From RBG-16-66-20 sp052386675 (GTDB taxonomy: Bacteria; Pseudomonadota; Gammaproteobacteria; Burkholderiales; SG8-39): a DNA stretch of 64,000 nucleotides. The notes under the pieces were generated by a model, which was not told the DNA's origin, ran no database searches, and saw only the letters and a list, made by a program, of their open reading frames with translations. The stretch lies in contig JBQTJX010000025.1 in NCBI GenBank assembly GCA_052386675.1, forward strand, positions 16,555-80,554, read 5' to 3'. The translations under genes were made by a program, and so were the position numbers. Below are positions 48,399 through 56,685 of this stretch, piece after piece; positions within the stretch are counted from its first letter, which is position 1, and each line of letters begins with the position of its first letter.

Positions 48399-49333
48399 GC
48401 CCCCGCTGGCGCCGCCTGCTCGCGGTGCGCGCGCGGGTGCTGGCGGTGCTGGCCATCCTGGGGCTACTGTCTCCGCTGCTATCGCATCCGCTCGCGGACG
48501 CGGGCGGCGCGGCTTCCTGGCTCATTGACCTCGGCAGCCATTGGCAATGGCTGTTCCTGGCGCTGCTGGTCCTTTCTTCGCTCCTGCTGGCGATTCTCGA
48601 CCGGCGCTGGGCGATCGTCGTGCTCGCCGCGCCCCTGCCGTGGCTGACCGCTTCGCCGGCCGCGCCATCAGGCGAACGAACTGCAGGCATGCTGGTTGTG
48701 GCGAGCGCCAACATCCAGTACCGCAACCCGGATGCCCGGGCACTGGTGGAATGGCTGCGAAAGGAGAAGGCCGACCTCGCCATCGTGCTGGAGGTTGCGC
48801 CCGCCCACGTGCGTGAGCTGGAAGCAGTGGCGGACTATCCGCATCGACGCATCGTGCCCGACGATGGTGCTTTCGGCATCGCGGTGCTGTCGCGCCATCG
48901 GCTCGCGGATGTCAGAGTGATCGAGGGCGCCGCCGGCATCCCGCGCATCGAGGCCGTCGTTCAGTTGCCGCGTGGCCAGGTCCGCCTGACGGCGCTGCAT
49001 CCTATGCCGCCGCTGACCACGGAGGACCACTTCGCGCGCAACCGCCTGCTACGCGCGCTGGCTGACGCAGCCGCGGCATCCAGCGCGCCATCGATCATCG
49101 CGGGCGACCTGAACGCGACGCCGTGGTCCTCCGCGTTTGCGGGTCTCGCGGATCGAGGCCTGCGTCGCGCGACCGGCTTGGCCCCGACGTGGCCGGCCGC
49201 CGCCGCGGGCCTGATGGGGATTCCCATCGACCATGTGCTGGTGTCGCAACAGTGGCGGACGGTGGCGAGTCGCGCCGGGCCAAACCTGGGTTCCGACCAC
49301 TTGCCGGTGCTGGCCACGCTCACGCTGCCCTAG
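48395..49333 (+). CDS. Endonuclease/exonuclease/phosphatase family membrane protein
   Basis: A 312-aa protein with three N-terminal hydrophobic segments (VLAVLAILGLLSPLLS, WLFLALLVLSSLLLAIL, WAIVVLAAPLPWL) anchoring a periplasmic EEP domain. The domain shows VVASANIQYRN (Asn), LAIVLEVAP (metal Glu), ALHPMPP (His), AGDLNATPWS (Asp and Asn) and the final GSDHLPV (Asp-His). It is a phosphodiesterase of unknown substrate, lipid or nucleotide. The stop overlaps a TAGAAT box (49331-49336). Confidence 0.88.
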   Translation: MSPRWRRLLAVRARVLAVLAILGLLSPLLSHPLADAGGAASWLIDLGSHWQWLFLALLVLSSLLLAILDRRWAIVVLAAPLPWLTASPAAPSGERTAGMLVVASANIQYRNPDARALVEWLRKEKADLAIVLEVAPAHVRELEAVADYPHRRIVPDDGAFGIAVLSRHRLADVRVIEGAAGIPRIEAVVQLPRGQVRLTALHPMPPLTTEDHFARNRLLRALADAAAASSAPSIIAGDLNATPWSSAFAGLADRGLRRATGLAPTWPAAAAGLMGIPIDHVLVSQQWRTVASRAGPNLGSDHLPVLATLTLP

Positions 49334-49369
49334 AATCCGGCTTCGAATCCCGCAAACGGAAACTTTCAG

Positions 49370-50221
49370 TTGAGCGCGCAGCGCAACCCCGGCCGTGACG
49401 GCGTCGTCCGGTTCTACGACACCCATCCCATCAACGAGGAAGAGATCCTCGCCAAGCTGGCTGCGCGCGGCGCGAACCTGGAAACGCTCACGCAGGACGA
49501 GCTGAAGGACTTCGACCAGGACCACTACGGCGGGGTGCAGGTGGTGGACACGCTGGCGCAGAAGGCGGGCATCCGCCGCGAACACCATGTGCTGGACGTC
49601 TGCAGCGGCATGGGTGGGCCCGCACGCTGGATCGCGCATCGCATCGGTTGCAAGGTGACCGGGCTGGACCTGACGCAGAGCCGGGTTGAGGCGGCACGGC
49701 GGCTGGCGGGCCGCGTCGGTCTGGACCCGCTCGTGGACTTCGTGCAGGGCGACGCCACCGCGATGCCGTTGCCGGACGCCGCCTTCGACGTGGTCATGAG
49801 CCAGGAGGCCTTCCTGCACATACCGGACAAGGCCGCGGTGATCGGCGAGTGCGCGCGCGTGGTGAAGCCGGGCGGGACAATTGCGTTCACCGATGTCGTC
49901 GTGCGAACCGCGTTGACCGCCGCGGAAGAGGCGCGCATGGCCGCGGAAATGCATGCGCCGGGCCTGGCGACGGCCGCACAATACGCAGGGTTGCTGGAGC
50001 AGAACCGGTGCCGCATCGACGTGAGGGACGACCTGGCCGAACAATGGAAGGGAATCCTGGTGGACCGGCAGGCGATGTACCGCTCGCTGCGCGACACCAC
50101 CGTCGCCAAGTTCGGCGAAGCGCGCTTCCTGCAGTACGACAGCCTGTACGATTTCTTCGTCGGCCTGTTCACGGCCGGCAAACTGGGCGGCGTGCGCATT
50201 GTCGCGCGCCGCGGGAGATGA
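49370..50221 (+). CDS. Class I SAM-dependent methyltransferase
   Basis: A 283-aa methyltransferase resembling glycine/sarcosine/dimethylglycine methyltransferases. The N-terminal YDTHPINEEEILAKL and DQDHYGG stretch resembles that group. SAM motifs are VLDVCSGMGGPARWIA (motif I), VTGLDLT, QGDATAMPLPDAAFDVVMSQEAFLHI and KPGGTIAFTDV. The substrate (glycine betaine pathway, phospholipid or a quinone) is not certain. The start is TTG 49370; no ATG is available nearby. Confidence 0.85.
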   Translation: MSAQRNPGRDGVVRFYDTHPINEEEILAKLAARGANLETLTQDELKDFDQDHYGGVQVVDTLAQKAGIRREHHVLDVCSGMGGPARWIAHRIGCKVTGLDLTQSRVEAARRLAGRVGLDPLVDFVQGDATAMPLPDAAFDVVMSQEAFLHIPDKAAVIGECARVVKPGGTIAFTDVVVRTALTAAEEARMAAEMHAPGLATAAQYAGLLEQNRCRIDVRDDLAEQWKGILVDRQAMYRSLRDTTVAKFGEARFLQYDSLYDFFVGLFTAGKLGGVRIVARRGR

Positions 50222-50225
50222 GCCG

Positions 50226-50672
50226 ATGACCCTTTCGATCCGTATTTCCCCGCTGCAACCCGAAGACAAGGCGCGCTGGCTGGTCCACGCCCGCGGCTAC
50301 AAGGCTTTCTACAAGACCATCATCCCGGATGCCGACTACGAAACCTGCTGGCGCCGCCTCATGGCCGAGGATCGCATCCACGGCCTGGGCGCGACAGTGG
50401 ACGGGCAACTGGTCGGCATAGCGCACTACCTCTTCCACACCACCATCTGGGCCGAGTCGGCGTGCTACCTGCAGGACCTGTTCACCGATCCCGCGATGCG
50501 GGGCAAGGGCGTGGCGCGCAGGTTGATCGAGGCCGTGGCGGCGGCGGCGCGCACGCAGGGCGCTTCGCGCTACTACTGGCTCACGCAGACGCACAACACC
50601 GCGGGGCGGACGCTGTACGACAAGGTGGCGAAGTACAACGATTTCATCCGCTACGAATATCCGCTGGATTGA
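50226..50672 (+). CDS. GNAT family N-acetyltransferase
   Basis: A 148-aa acetyltransferase. The acetyl-CoA-binding motif A is DLFTDPAMRGKGVARRLIEAVAAAA, followed by YYWLTQTHNTAGRTLYDKVAKYNDFIRYEYPL. The start at ATG 50226 lies 4 bp after the methyltransferase stop. Its own stop shares one base with the next gene's ATG (TGATG), so two unrelated acetyltransferases are translated in tandem. Substrate unknown. Confidence 0.9.
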   Translation: MTLSIRISPLQPEDKARWLVHARGYKAFYKTIIPDADYETCWRRLMAEDRIHGLGATVDGQLVGIAHYLFHTTIWAESACYLQDLFTDPAMRGKGVARRLIEAVAAAARTQGASRYYWLTQTHNTAGRTLYDKVAKYNDFIRYEYPLD

Positions 50673-51091
50673 TGGAAATCCGCCGCTACCAGGCCGCGGA
50701 TGAAGGGGCCGTCATCGCGCTCTGGGAGGCGTGCGGACTGACACGCCCATGGAATGACGCGCGCAAGGACATAGCGCGCAAGATGGCCGAGCAGCCGGAG
50801 TTGTTCCTGGTCGGCACGGTCGATGGCGGGCTGGTGGCAACGGCGATGGCCGGCTACGACGGCCATCGCGGCTGGGTGTACTACCTCGCGGTGGCGCCCG
50901 GGTATCGCCGCAACGCCTTCGGCCGGGCGCTGATGCAGGAGATCGAGCGTTTGCTGCTCGCGCGTGGCTGCCCGAAGGTCAATCTTCAGGTGCGCACCGA
51001 CAACGCCGAAGTGATCGAGTTCTACCGCAGGCTCGGCTACTCGGTGGATGACAGGGTGAGCCTCGGTCGGCGCCTCATTCCGGACCAGTAG
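50672..51091 (+). CDS. GNAT family acetyltransferase, YpeA-like
   Basis: A 139-aa acetyltransferase of the YpeA type: MEIRRYQAADEGAVIALWEACGLTRPWNDARKDIARKM at the N-terminus and motif A VAPGYRRNAFGRALMQEIERLL, then KVNLQVRTDNAEVIEFYRRLGY. Substrate unknown. It is coupled to the preceding acetyltransferase and followed 7 bp later by the macrodomain gene. Confidence 0.9.
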   Translation: MEIRRYQAADEGAVIALWEACGLTRPWNDARKDIARKMAEQPELFLVGTVDGGLVATAMAGYDGHRGWVYYLAVAPGYRRNAFGRALMQEIERLLLARGCPKVNLQVRTDNAEVIEFYRRLGYSVDDRVSLGRRLIPDQ

Positions 51092-51098
51092 GCGAAGC

Positions 51099-51614
51099 AT
51101 GACGGCCACGCTGCGTGCCTTGCGCGCCGACATCACCAAGCTGTCGGTGGACGCCATCGTCAACGCCGCCAACAATTCGCTTCTCGGCGGGGGCGGGGTG
51201 GACGGCGCGATCCACCGGGCCGCGGGCCCGGGGTTGCTCATCGAATGCCGCAGCCTCGGCGGCTGCAAGACTGGCGACGCCAAGCTGTCGTTTGGCTACA
51301 AGCTGCCGGCAAAGCACGTGATCCACGCCGTGGGTCCTATCTGGAATGGCGGGGAGCGGGGCGAGCCGGCGTTGCTCGCCTCGTGCTACTGGCGATCCAT
51401 CGAGCTCGCGGAAAAGGCGGGCGCGGCGTCGATTGCGTTTCCCTGCATTAGCACCGGCGTCTACGGGTACCCGGTCGAGTCGGCAGCGGAGGTCGCGGTG
51501 GCGACGGTGCGAGAGGCGGCACAGTCGCACCCGGGCGTTCGCGAAGTGCTGTTCTGCTGCTTTTCGGAAGACGACCTCGCGGTATACGACGCGATCCTCG
51601 CGCGTAGCGCCTGA
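51099..51614 (+). CDS. ymdB: Macrodomain protein, O-acetyl-ADP-ribose deacetylase family
   Basis: A 171-aa stand-alone macrodomain (YmdB/MacroD type). ADP-ribose-binding motifs are IVNAANNSLLGGGGVDGAIHRAAG, with the catalytic-type Asn/Asp, and the ISTGVYGYP phosphate loop. The family removes acetyl from O-acetyl-ADP-ribose and mono-ADP-ribose from proteins. It follows two acetyltransferases, but that grouping may be chance. Confidence 0.93.
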   Translation: MTATLRALRADITKLSVDAIVNAANNSLLGGGGVDGAIHRAAGPGLLIECRSLGGCKTGDAKLSFGYKLPAKHVIHAVGPIWNGGERGEPALLASCYWRSIELAEKAGAASIAFPCISTGVYGYPVESAAEVAVATVREAAQSHPGVREVLFCCFSEDDLAVYDAILARSA

Positions 51615-51625
51615 CCCGTTTCCGG

Positions 51626-51631
51626 CATACT
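51626..51631 (+). promoter_or_regulatory. -10-like box for the membrane-protein gene
   Basis: CATACT followed by GCG, ending 7 nt before the GTG at 51639. Confidence 0.35.
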
Positions 51632-51638
51632 GCGCGCC

Positions 51639-52415
51639 GTGCTCGCGCTGAAGCTGTTCCTCGTTCCCTTCTTCCTCGCCGTCGTTTCCTACGTCAGCCG
51701 CCGCTGGGGTCCAAGCGTGGGCGGCTGGCTGGCGGGCATGCCGCTGGTGACCGGCCCGATCCTGTTCATCCTCGCCCTTGAGAACGACGCAGTGTTCACC
51801 TCGCAGGCGGCGGCCGCCTCGCTCTCGGCAGTGGTGTCCGCGATCGTCTTCGGCGCGGTCTACTCGCACCTGTGCCTGCGTAACGGCTGGCCGGTGGCGG
51901 CGGCGGGGGCGATCGGCGCCTGGATTGCTGCTTCTGCGGGCCTGGCAGAGCTGCCGGGCACGGTGCTGCCCGCGCTGGGCCTGGCGGTTGTCTCGCTCCT
52001 GATCGCGCCGAGGCTGTTCCCTGCGCCGCCGGCATTCGGCGCCCTGCGCGCGGAGCGGCGCTATGACCTGCCCCTGCGGATGGTGGTGGCCGTGCTTCTG
52101 GTGCTGTTCACCACTGGCATCGCGGACAAGGTGGGCAGCGAGTGGACCGGGCTCATCGCGATGTTCCCGCTGCTGAGCACAATCCTCGCGGTGTTCTCGC
52201 ACAGCGGGCAGGGGCCGGGGTTCGCGGTGACCATGCTTCGATCGCTCGCCAAGGGCCTGTACGCGCTCACCTCCTACTGCGTCATGATCGCGCTGTTCCT
52301 GCCGGACTGGGGCGTGGCGCTTACCTACCTTGCCGCGGTGGCGGCGGCGCTGGTGACGCAGTGGTTCACGCGGCCGCGCAGGGCAGTGGCGGCGCCAGAT
52401 GTGCACGATCGGTAA
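51639..52415 (+). CDS. Hypothetical multi-pass membrane protein
   Basis: A 258-aa inner-membrane protein with about eight helices (LALKLFLVPFFLAVVSYVS, WLAGMPLVTGPILFILAL, LSAVVSAIVFGAVYSHLCL and others) and a Gly/Pro-rich first loop (RRWGPSVGGWLAGMPLVTGP). No transporter family is certain. The start is GTG 51639 in the recurrent -10-then-start layout. The stop region (52400-52418) contains an imperfect relative of the ATGTAACCGATCGG palindrome. Confidence 0.75.
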   Translation: MLALKLFLVPFFLAVVSYVSRRWGPSVGGWLAGMPLVTGPILFILALENDAVFTSQAAAASLSAVVSAIVFGAVYSHLCLRNGWPVAAAGAIGAWIAASAGLAELPGTVLPALGLAVVSLLIAPRLFPAPPAFGALRAERRYDLPLRMVVAVLLVLFTTGIADKVGSEWTGLIAMFPLLSTILAVFSHSGQGPGFAVTMLRSLAKGLYALTSYCVMIALFLPDWGVALTYLAAVAAALVTQWFTRPRRAVAAPDVHDR

Positions 52416-52430
52416 CATTTGCGGGGGCCC

Positions 52431-53069
52431 ATGGGCCTGGTGATCTTCGACTGCGACGGCGTGCTGGTGGATTCCGAGCCGCTCGCCAATCGCGTCCTGC
52501 ACGAGCTGCTCGCATCCCTTGGCTTGCGGATGCCGCTCGAAGAGGTGATGCGAAGCTACATCGGGCGCACGCGACAGGGTTGCGTGGCGCTGACCGAGGA
52601 GAAACTCGGCCGGCCGGTACCGGCGACGTTCGTCGCCGACTGGAACGCGCTGCTGTTTGAAACCTTCCGCAGGGAGCTGCAGCCGGTGCGCGGTGTGAAG
52701 GACTTGATCGGGCGGCTGGCCGGTCCGTTTTGCGTCGCCTCCAACAGCAGCGCGGACCGGGTGCGGGTCGCGCTCGGCGCCACCGGGCTGCTGGAGCGAT
52801 TCGAGGGCCGCGTGTTTACAGCCGACGAGGTCGCGCGGCCGAAGCCGGCGCCGGACCTGTTCCTGTATGCGGCGCGCACGATGGGATTCCAGCCCGCGCA
52901 CTGCACAGTCGTCGAGGATTCCGCGACCGGGGTGCGTGCCGCGATGGACGCCGGCATGACAGTATTGGCCTACGCGGGCGCCGGCCACGCCGATCCGGTC
53001 GCGCTCGCCGCCGCCGGCGCCGAGGTATTCGACTCCATGGATGCCATCGCCGAACGATTGCGGACCTGA
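52431..53069 (+). CDS. HAD family hydrolase (beta-phosphoglucomutase-like)
   Basis: A 212-aa HAD phosphatase, subclass I with an alpha-helical cap. Motif I is FDCDGVLVDSEP (D7 and D9), motif II VASNSSADRV (Ser), motif III RPKPAPDLFLYAA (Lys) and motif IV VVEDSATGV (Glu, Asp). The DGVLVDSEP signature is shared by beta-phosphoglucomutases and YieH/YqaB-type phosphatases. The substrate is a sugar phosphate or nucleotide, undetermined. A TAACAT lies 12 nt upstream of the ATG. Confidence 0.92.
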   Translation: MGLVIFDCDGVLVDSEPLANRVLHELLASLGLRMPLEEVMRSYIGRTRQGCVALTEEKLGRPVPATFVADWNALLFETFRRELQPVRGVKDLIGRLAGPFCVASNSSADRVRVALGATGLLERFEGRVFTADEVARPKPAPDLFLYAARTMGFQPAHCTVVEDSATGVRAAMDAGMTVLAYAGAGHADPVALAAAGAEVFDSMDAIAERLRT

Positions 53070-53084
53070 CCGAAAGGACATCGC

Positions 53085-53915
53085 ATGCCGACCCAAGCCG
53101 AGAAAGCCGCCCGCTTCACCGCCCTGCACCAGGGGCCAAAAGCCTTCGTCATCGCCAATCCCTGGGACGCCGGCTCGGCGAAGATCCTGCAGGGCCTGGG
53201 CTTCCAAGCGCTCGCCACGTCCAGCGGCGCCTGCGCCGCGGCGCTGGGCCGCCGCGACGGGCAGGTAACGCGCGAGGAGGCGCTGGAGCACGCACGCGCC
53301 ATCTGTGCCGCGGTGGATCTGCCGGTCTCCGCAGATCTGGAGAAGGGCTTCGGCGACCGCCCGGAGGACGCCGCCGAGACAATCCGGCTCGCCGGCGGCG
53401 TTGGCCTGGTCGGCGGATCCATCGAGGACGCCACCGGCGACCGGGAACGGCCGCTGTATGACTTCAGCCTCGCGGTGGAGCGTGTCGCCGCTGCGGTGCA
53501 GGCAGCGCGAGCGCTGCCGTTCCGGTTCCTGCTGAGCGCGCGCACCGAGAATTTCCTGCGCGGCAAGCCGGACCTCGAAGACACCATCCGCCGCCTGCAG
53601 GCATTCGAGAAGGTCGGCGCCGACGTCCTCTTTGCCCCGGGCTTGCCGGACCTGGCGGCGGTGAAGGCGGTGTGCGCGGCGGTGGGCAAGCCGGTGAACT
53701 TCATGGCTGGCATCCCGGGCAAGTCTTTTACCGTCGCCGAACTGGAAGCGGCGGGCGTGCGCCGGATCAGCGTCGCGACCTCGCTTTATCGCGCGGCGAT
53801 GAGCGGGCTGGTGAGCGCGGCGAAGGAGATCCGGGACCAGGGCGGCTTCGGTTACGTCGGCACCTCGGTGCCCACCGCCGAACTGGCCAGCCTGATGAAG
53901 GGCCCGCCGGCTTAG
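53085..53915 (+). CDS. Isocitrate lyase/PEP mutase family protein
   Basis: A 276-aa TIM-barrel protein of the ICL/PEP-mutase superfamily. Motifs are VIANPWDAGSAKILQGLGF, LPVSADLEKGFGD (metal-binding Asp/Glu), GGVGLVGGSIED and LLSARTENFLRG. The long loop needed by methylisocitrate lyase (KKCGH) is absent, so a C-C lyase or P-C bond role is not assured. AAAGGA lies before the ATG. It converges with the acyl-CoA ligase gene, overlapping by 4 bp. Confidence 0.9.
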   Translation: MPTQAEKAARFTALHQGPKAFVIANPWDAGSAKILQGLGFQALATSSGACAAALGRRDGQVTREEALEHARAICAAVDLPVSADLEKGFGDRPEDAAETIRLAGGVGLVGGSIEDATGDRERPLYDFSLAVERVAAAVQAARALPFRFLLSARTENFLRGKPDLEDTIRRLQAFEKVGADVLFAPGLPDLAAVKAVCAAVGKPVNFMAGIPGKSFTVAELEAAGVRRISVATSLYRAAMSGLVSAAKEIRDQGGFGYVGTSVPTAELASLMKGPPA

Positions 53916-55390
53916 ATGGTTCGCCCTGCGTTCTCCCAGTAGGGCGCGCGCAGCTTGCGCTTGAACAGCTTTCCGCTGTCCTCCCGCGGCAGCTGTTCGT
54001 GAAACACCACGAGCCTCGGCACCTTGTAGTCTGCGATGCGCTCGCGCAACCAGGCCTGCACCGCCTCGGCATCGATGGCGCTGCCGGGCTGGCGCTGGAC
54101 CGCCGCCGCCAGTGATTCGCCGAACTCGGCGCTGGGCACCCCGAATACCGCGCAATCTGCGACGCCCGGCATGGTGATCAGCACGGCCTCGATCTCGGCG
54201 GGGTAGATGTTCACGCCGCCCGAAATCACCATGTCCACCGCGCGGTCGGACAGGTACAGGTAGCCGTCTTCGTCCAGCCAGCCAATGTCGCCCAAGGTCC
54301 ACAAGCCGTCGCGCTCCAGCTTGCGGCGAGCTTCGTCGTTGTTGTTGTAGGTGAAGTCGGTGTAGGCGGGCTGGCGCGCGTAGACCAGGCCAGGTGAACG
54401 CGGTGGCAGCTCGGCGCCGTCCTCCGACAGGATCTTCAATCGTGTTTCCCCGATGGGGCGACCGGCCGAGCCGGGGCGCTGCAGCGCTTCCCCGGCGGAA
54501 ATGAACGTCACCAGGCCCAGTTCGCTCGCGGCATAGCTTTCGTGGATCACCGGGCCCCACCACTCGATCATTGCGCGCTTCACCTCGGGCGCGCAGGGCG
54601 ATCCCATGGTGATCACGAACTTCATGGACGACAGATCGTAGCGGCGCTTCACCTCGTCGGGCAGCTTCAGCATGCGGCTGAACATGGTGGGGACGAGGTA
54701 GGCGCGATCGATGCGGTGGTCGTGGATGCGCTTCAGCGTGGCTTCCGGGTCGAAGCGCGATTCCAGGTACAGCGAGGCGCCCTGCAGCACCGCCTGCATG
54801 GCGTACATGTTGGGCGCGCTATGGTAGATCGGCGCCGGCAGCAGCGCCTTTACGCCGGGCCCGAGGCCGTAGACCCCGCGGATATTCTCCGCGAGCACCT
54901 GTGCCGAGCGCGCCGCCTCCTGCGGTGAACTCGCGAAGCGGCGGATGCCCTTGGGCCGGCCGGTGGTGCCCGAGGTATACGGCATGGAGTAGCGCGGCTG
55001 GCGCTCGGATCCCCCATGACGCGGCTGCGCCGCCAGCCATGCGCGCCGGTTCGGCGCGTCGGCGCGCACCACTGCCACGCCCGGCGGCACACCGCCCTCG
55101 ATCTGGGCCAGCAGGTCGGATTGCACCAGCAGGACCTTGGCGCCACTGTCGCGCAGGATCCAGTCGGCTTCCTCGGCCTTGAAGTGCCAATTCACCGGGC
55201 AGGTATAGGCGCCCAGGCGGCGCGCGCCGAAAATGCCCTCCAGGTATGCAGGGTCATTGCGCAACATCAGGCAGACCACGTCGCCTTCGCGCACGCCGAG
55301 CCGCTCCAGGCCGCCCGCGGTCCTAAGCACCGCATCCTCGAACGAGGCCGGTGGCACCAACTCGCCGTCGAAATAGAGGCTCGCCTGCAT
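53912..55390 (-). CDS. Acyl-CoA synthetase (AMP-binding)
   Basis: A 492-aa adenylating enzyme that activates a carboxylic acid to acyl-CoA. Motifs are the P-loop YTSGTTGRPKG, ESYAASELG, GDIGWLDEDGYLYLSDRAVDMVISGGVNIYPAEIE and the C-terminal catalytic Lys region REDSGKLFKRKLR. It is shorter at the N-terminus than typical FadD. The start at ATG 55390 faces the response-regulator fusion gene with 25 bp between them. A TATACT box on this strand lies 10 nt upstream. Confidence 0.9.
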   Translation of the reverse strand: MQASLYFDGELVPPASFEDAVLRTAGGLERLGVREGDVVCLMLRNDPAYLEGIFGARRLGAYTCPVNWHFKAEEADWILRDSGAKVLLVQSDLLAQIEGGVPPGVAVVRADAPNRRAWLAAQPRHGGSERQPRYSMPYTSGTTGRPKGIRRFASSPQEAARSAQVLAENIRGVYGLGPGVKALLPAPIYHSAPNMYAMQAVLQGASLYLESRFDPEATLKRIHDHRIDRAYLVPTMFSRMLKLPDEVKRRYDLSSMKFVITMGSPCAPEVKRAMIEWWGPVIHESYAASELGLVTFISAGEALQRPGSAGRPIGETRLKILSEDGAELPPRSPGLVYARQPAYTDFTYNNNDEARRKLERDGLWTLGDIGWLDEDGYLYLSDRAVDMVISGGVNIYPAEIEAVLITMPGVADCAVFGVPSAEFGESLAAAVQRQPGSAIDAEAVQAWLRERIADYKVPRLVVFHEQLPREDSGKLFKRKLRAPYWENAGRTI

Positions 55391-55400
55391 GGGTTTGGGA

Positions 55401-55408
55401 AGTATATT
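55401..55408. promoter_or_regulatory. Shared symmetric -10 for acyl-CoA ligase and REC-MBL gene
   Basis: AGTATATT reads as TATATT (55403-55408) on the plus strand, 7 nt before the ATG at 55416. On the minus strand it reads as TATACT (55406-55401), 10 nt before the ATG at 55390. The two -10 boxes share four bases, so one element may drive both genes. Confidence 0.5.
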
Positions 55409-55415
55409 CGGGGGG

Positions 55416-56633
55416 ATGAAATTTTTCGTTGTCGACGACGATCCGGACAACCTGGCGCTGGTGACGCGCCTGCTCACCGGCGCCGGCCACGAAGTGGTGG
55501 CGCGCGGCTCCAGCGTCGAGGCACTGCGCGACATCCCGGACATCCGGCCCGACTGCGTCATCACGGACGTCATGATGCCGGTGATGGACGGTTTCGAGCT
55601 GACGCGCGAGTTGCGCCGCCGGCCGGAACTGGCGGCGATGAAGATCGTGGTGCTCTCGGCCAAGACCTACGACTTCGACCGCCGGCGCGCGAAAGAGATG
55701 GGTTCCGACGGCTACATCACCAAGCCGATCAACCGCGACACCTTCCTGCAGAGCATCAGCGAGCTGGTCACCGACCAGATCGCGGTGAACTACTGGGGCG
55801 TGCACGGCACGCTGCCGGTGCCGGGGGAGGCCTACAACCGCTACGGTGGCAACACGCCCTGCGTCAGCGTCGAGGTCGGCGGCGAACCGCTGTACGTGTT
55901 CGACTGCGGCTCCGGGATCAAGAAGCTGTCGGACCGCGTCATGAAGACCCCGGCCGAGCGCTTCTCCTGCCGCATCTTCATCTCGCACACGCACTGGGAC
56001 CACATCAACACGGTGCCGTTCTTCGCGCCGCTGTACCTGCGCGGCAACCAGATCGAGATCTTCGGCCCCTACCAGGGCGACCTCACCATCGAGCGCGCCA
56101 TCAGCGCGCAGATGGAAAGCGTGTACTTTCCGGTCACCATCCGCGAGTTCGGCGCGCGCCTGGTGTTCCGCGACCTGCGCGAGGAGAGGCTGGAGTTCGG
56201 TCCGGTGCGCGTGGACACCATGCTGCTGCGCCATCCGGGCTACTGCCTGGGCTACAAGCTCACCTGCCGCGGGCGCAGCGTGTGCTACATCACCGACAAC
56301 GAGTTGTACCTGCCTACGGACGCGCGCCACGACGCGCGCTACGTCGAGCGCCTGGCCGATTTCGTGCGTGGCGCCGACCTGCTCATAACCGACACCACCT
56401 ACCGCGACCATGAGTACCCGTCCAAGGTGGACTGGGGACATTCCTGCGTCAGCCAGGTAGCGGACCTCGCGGCGCGCGCGGAAGTGAAGCGCCTGCACCT
56501 GTTCCACCACGACCCCGACCAGACCGACGCCGACATCGACCTCAAGCTGGAGGAGACGAGGAAGGCGCTGGCGCAGCTGGGCTCGAAGGTGCACTGCGAA
56601 GCCCCGGCCGAGGGCTCGGCGCTGATGCTCTAG
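55416..56633 (+). CDS. Response regulator receiver domain fused to an MBL-fold metallohydrolase
   Basis: A 405-aa two-domain protein. Residues 1-118 form a complete receiver domain with acidic pocket D7/D8, phosphoacceptor D51 (ITDVMMP), S81 and K103. Residues about 125-400 form a metallo-beta-lactamase hydrolase with HTHWDH at 191-196, later metal ligands in ITDNELY and DTTYRDHEYP, and FHHDPDQTD. The MBL part is nearest to cyclic-nucleotide phosphodiesterase/RNase Z-like hydrolases. The inference is phosphorylation-controlled hydrolysis, perhaps of a signalling nucleotide. No histidine kinase gene is adjacent, so the partner is unknown. Confidence 0.9.
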   Translation: MKFFVVDDDPDNLALVTRLLTGAGHEVVARGSSVEALRDIPDIRPDCVITDVMMPVMDGFELTRELRRRPELAAMKIVVLSAKTYDFDRRRAKEMGSDGYITKPINRDTFLQSISELVTDQIAVNYWGVHGTLPVPGEAYNRYGGNTPCVSVEVGGEPLYVFDCGSGIKKLSDRVMKTPAERFSCRIFISHTHWDHINTVPFFAPLYLRGNQIEIFGPYQGDLTIERAISAQMESVYFPVTIREFGARLVFRDLREERLEFGPVRVDTMLLRHPGYCLGYKLTCRGRSVCYITDNELYLPTDARHDARYVERLADFVRGADLLITDTTYRDHEYPSKVDWGHSCVSQVADLAARAEVKRLHLFHHDPDQTDADIDLKLEETRKALAQLGSKVHCEAPAEGSALML

Positions 56634-56640
56634 GAATCCA

Positions 56641-56678
56641 GGAAATCAGGAAATCAGGGACAGACCACGATTTCCCGC
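56641..56678. repeat. Half copy of the GGGACAGACCACGATTTCC repeat
   Basis: The core at 56657-56675 is preceded by a stuttered AGGAAATC. There is no right arm. It lies between the REC-MBL gene and the converging flavodoxin gene. Confidence 0.75.
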
Positions 56679-56685
56679 CGTTTCT

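Noticed and set aside
47437..49336. TAGAAT at 49331 as a start-proximal promoter for the methyltransferase
   Set aside because: It lies over 30 nt from the TTG start and coincides with the TAG stop of the previous gene, so it does not fit the leaderless pattern.
52400..52418. Possible third copy of the ATGTAACCGATCGG palindrome
   Set aside because: Only GATCGGTAACAT matches well and the left arm differs, so it is mentioned as a relative but not annotated.
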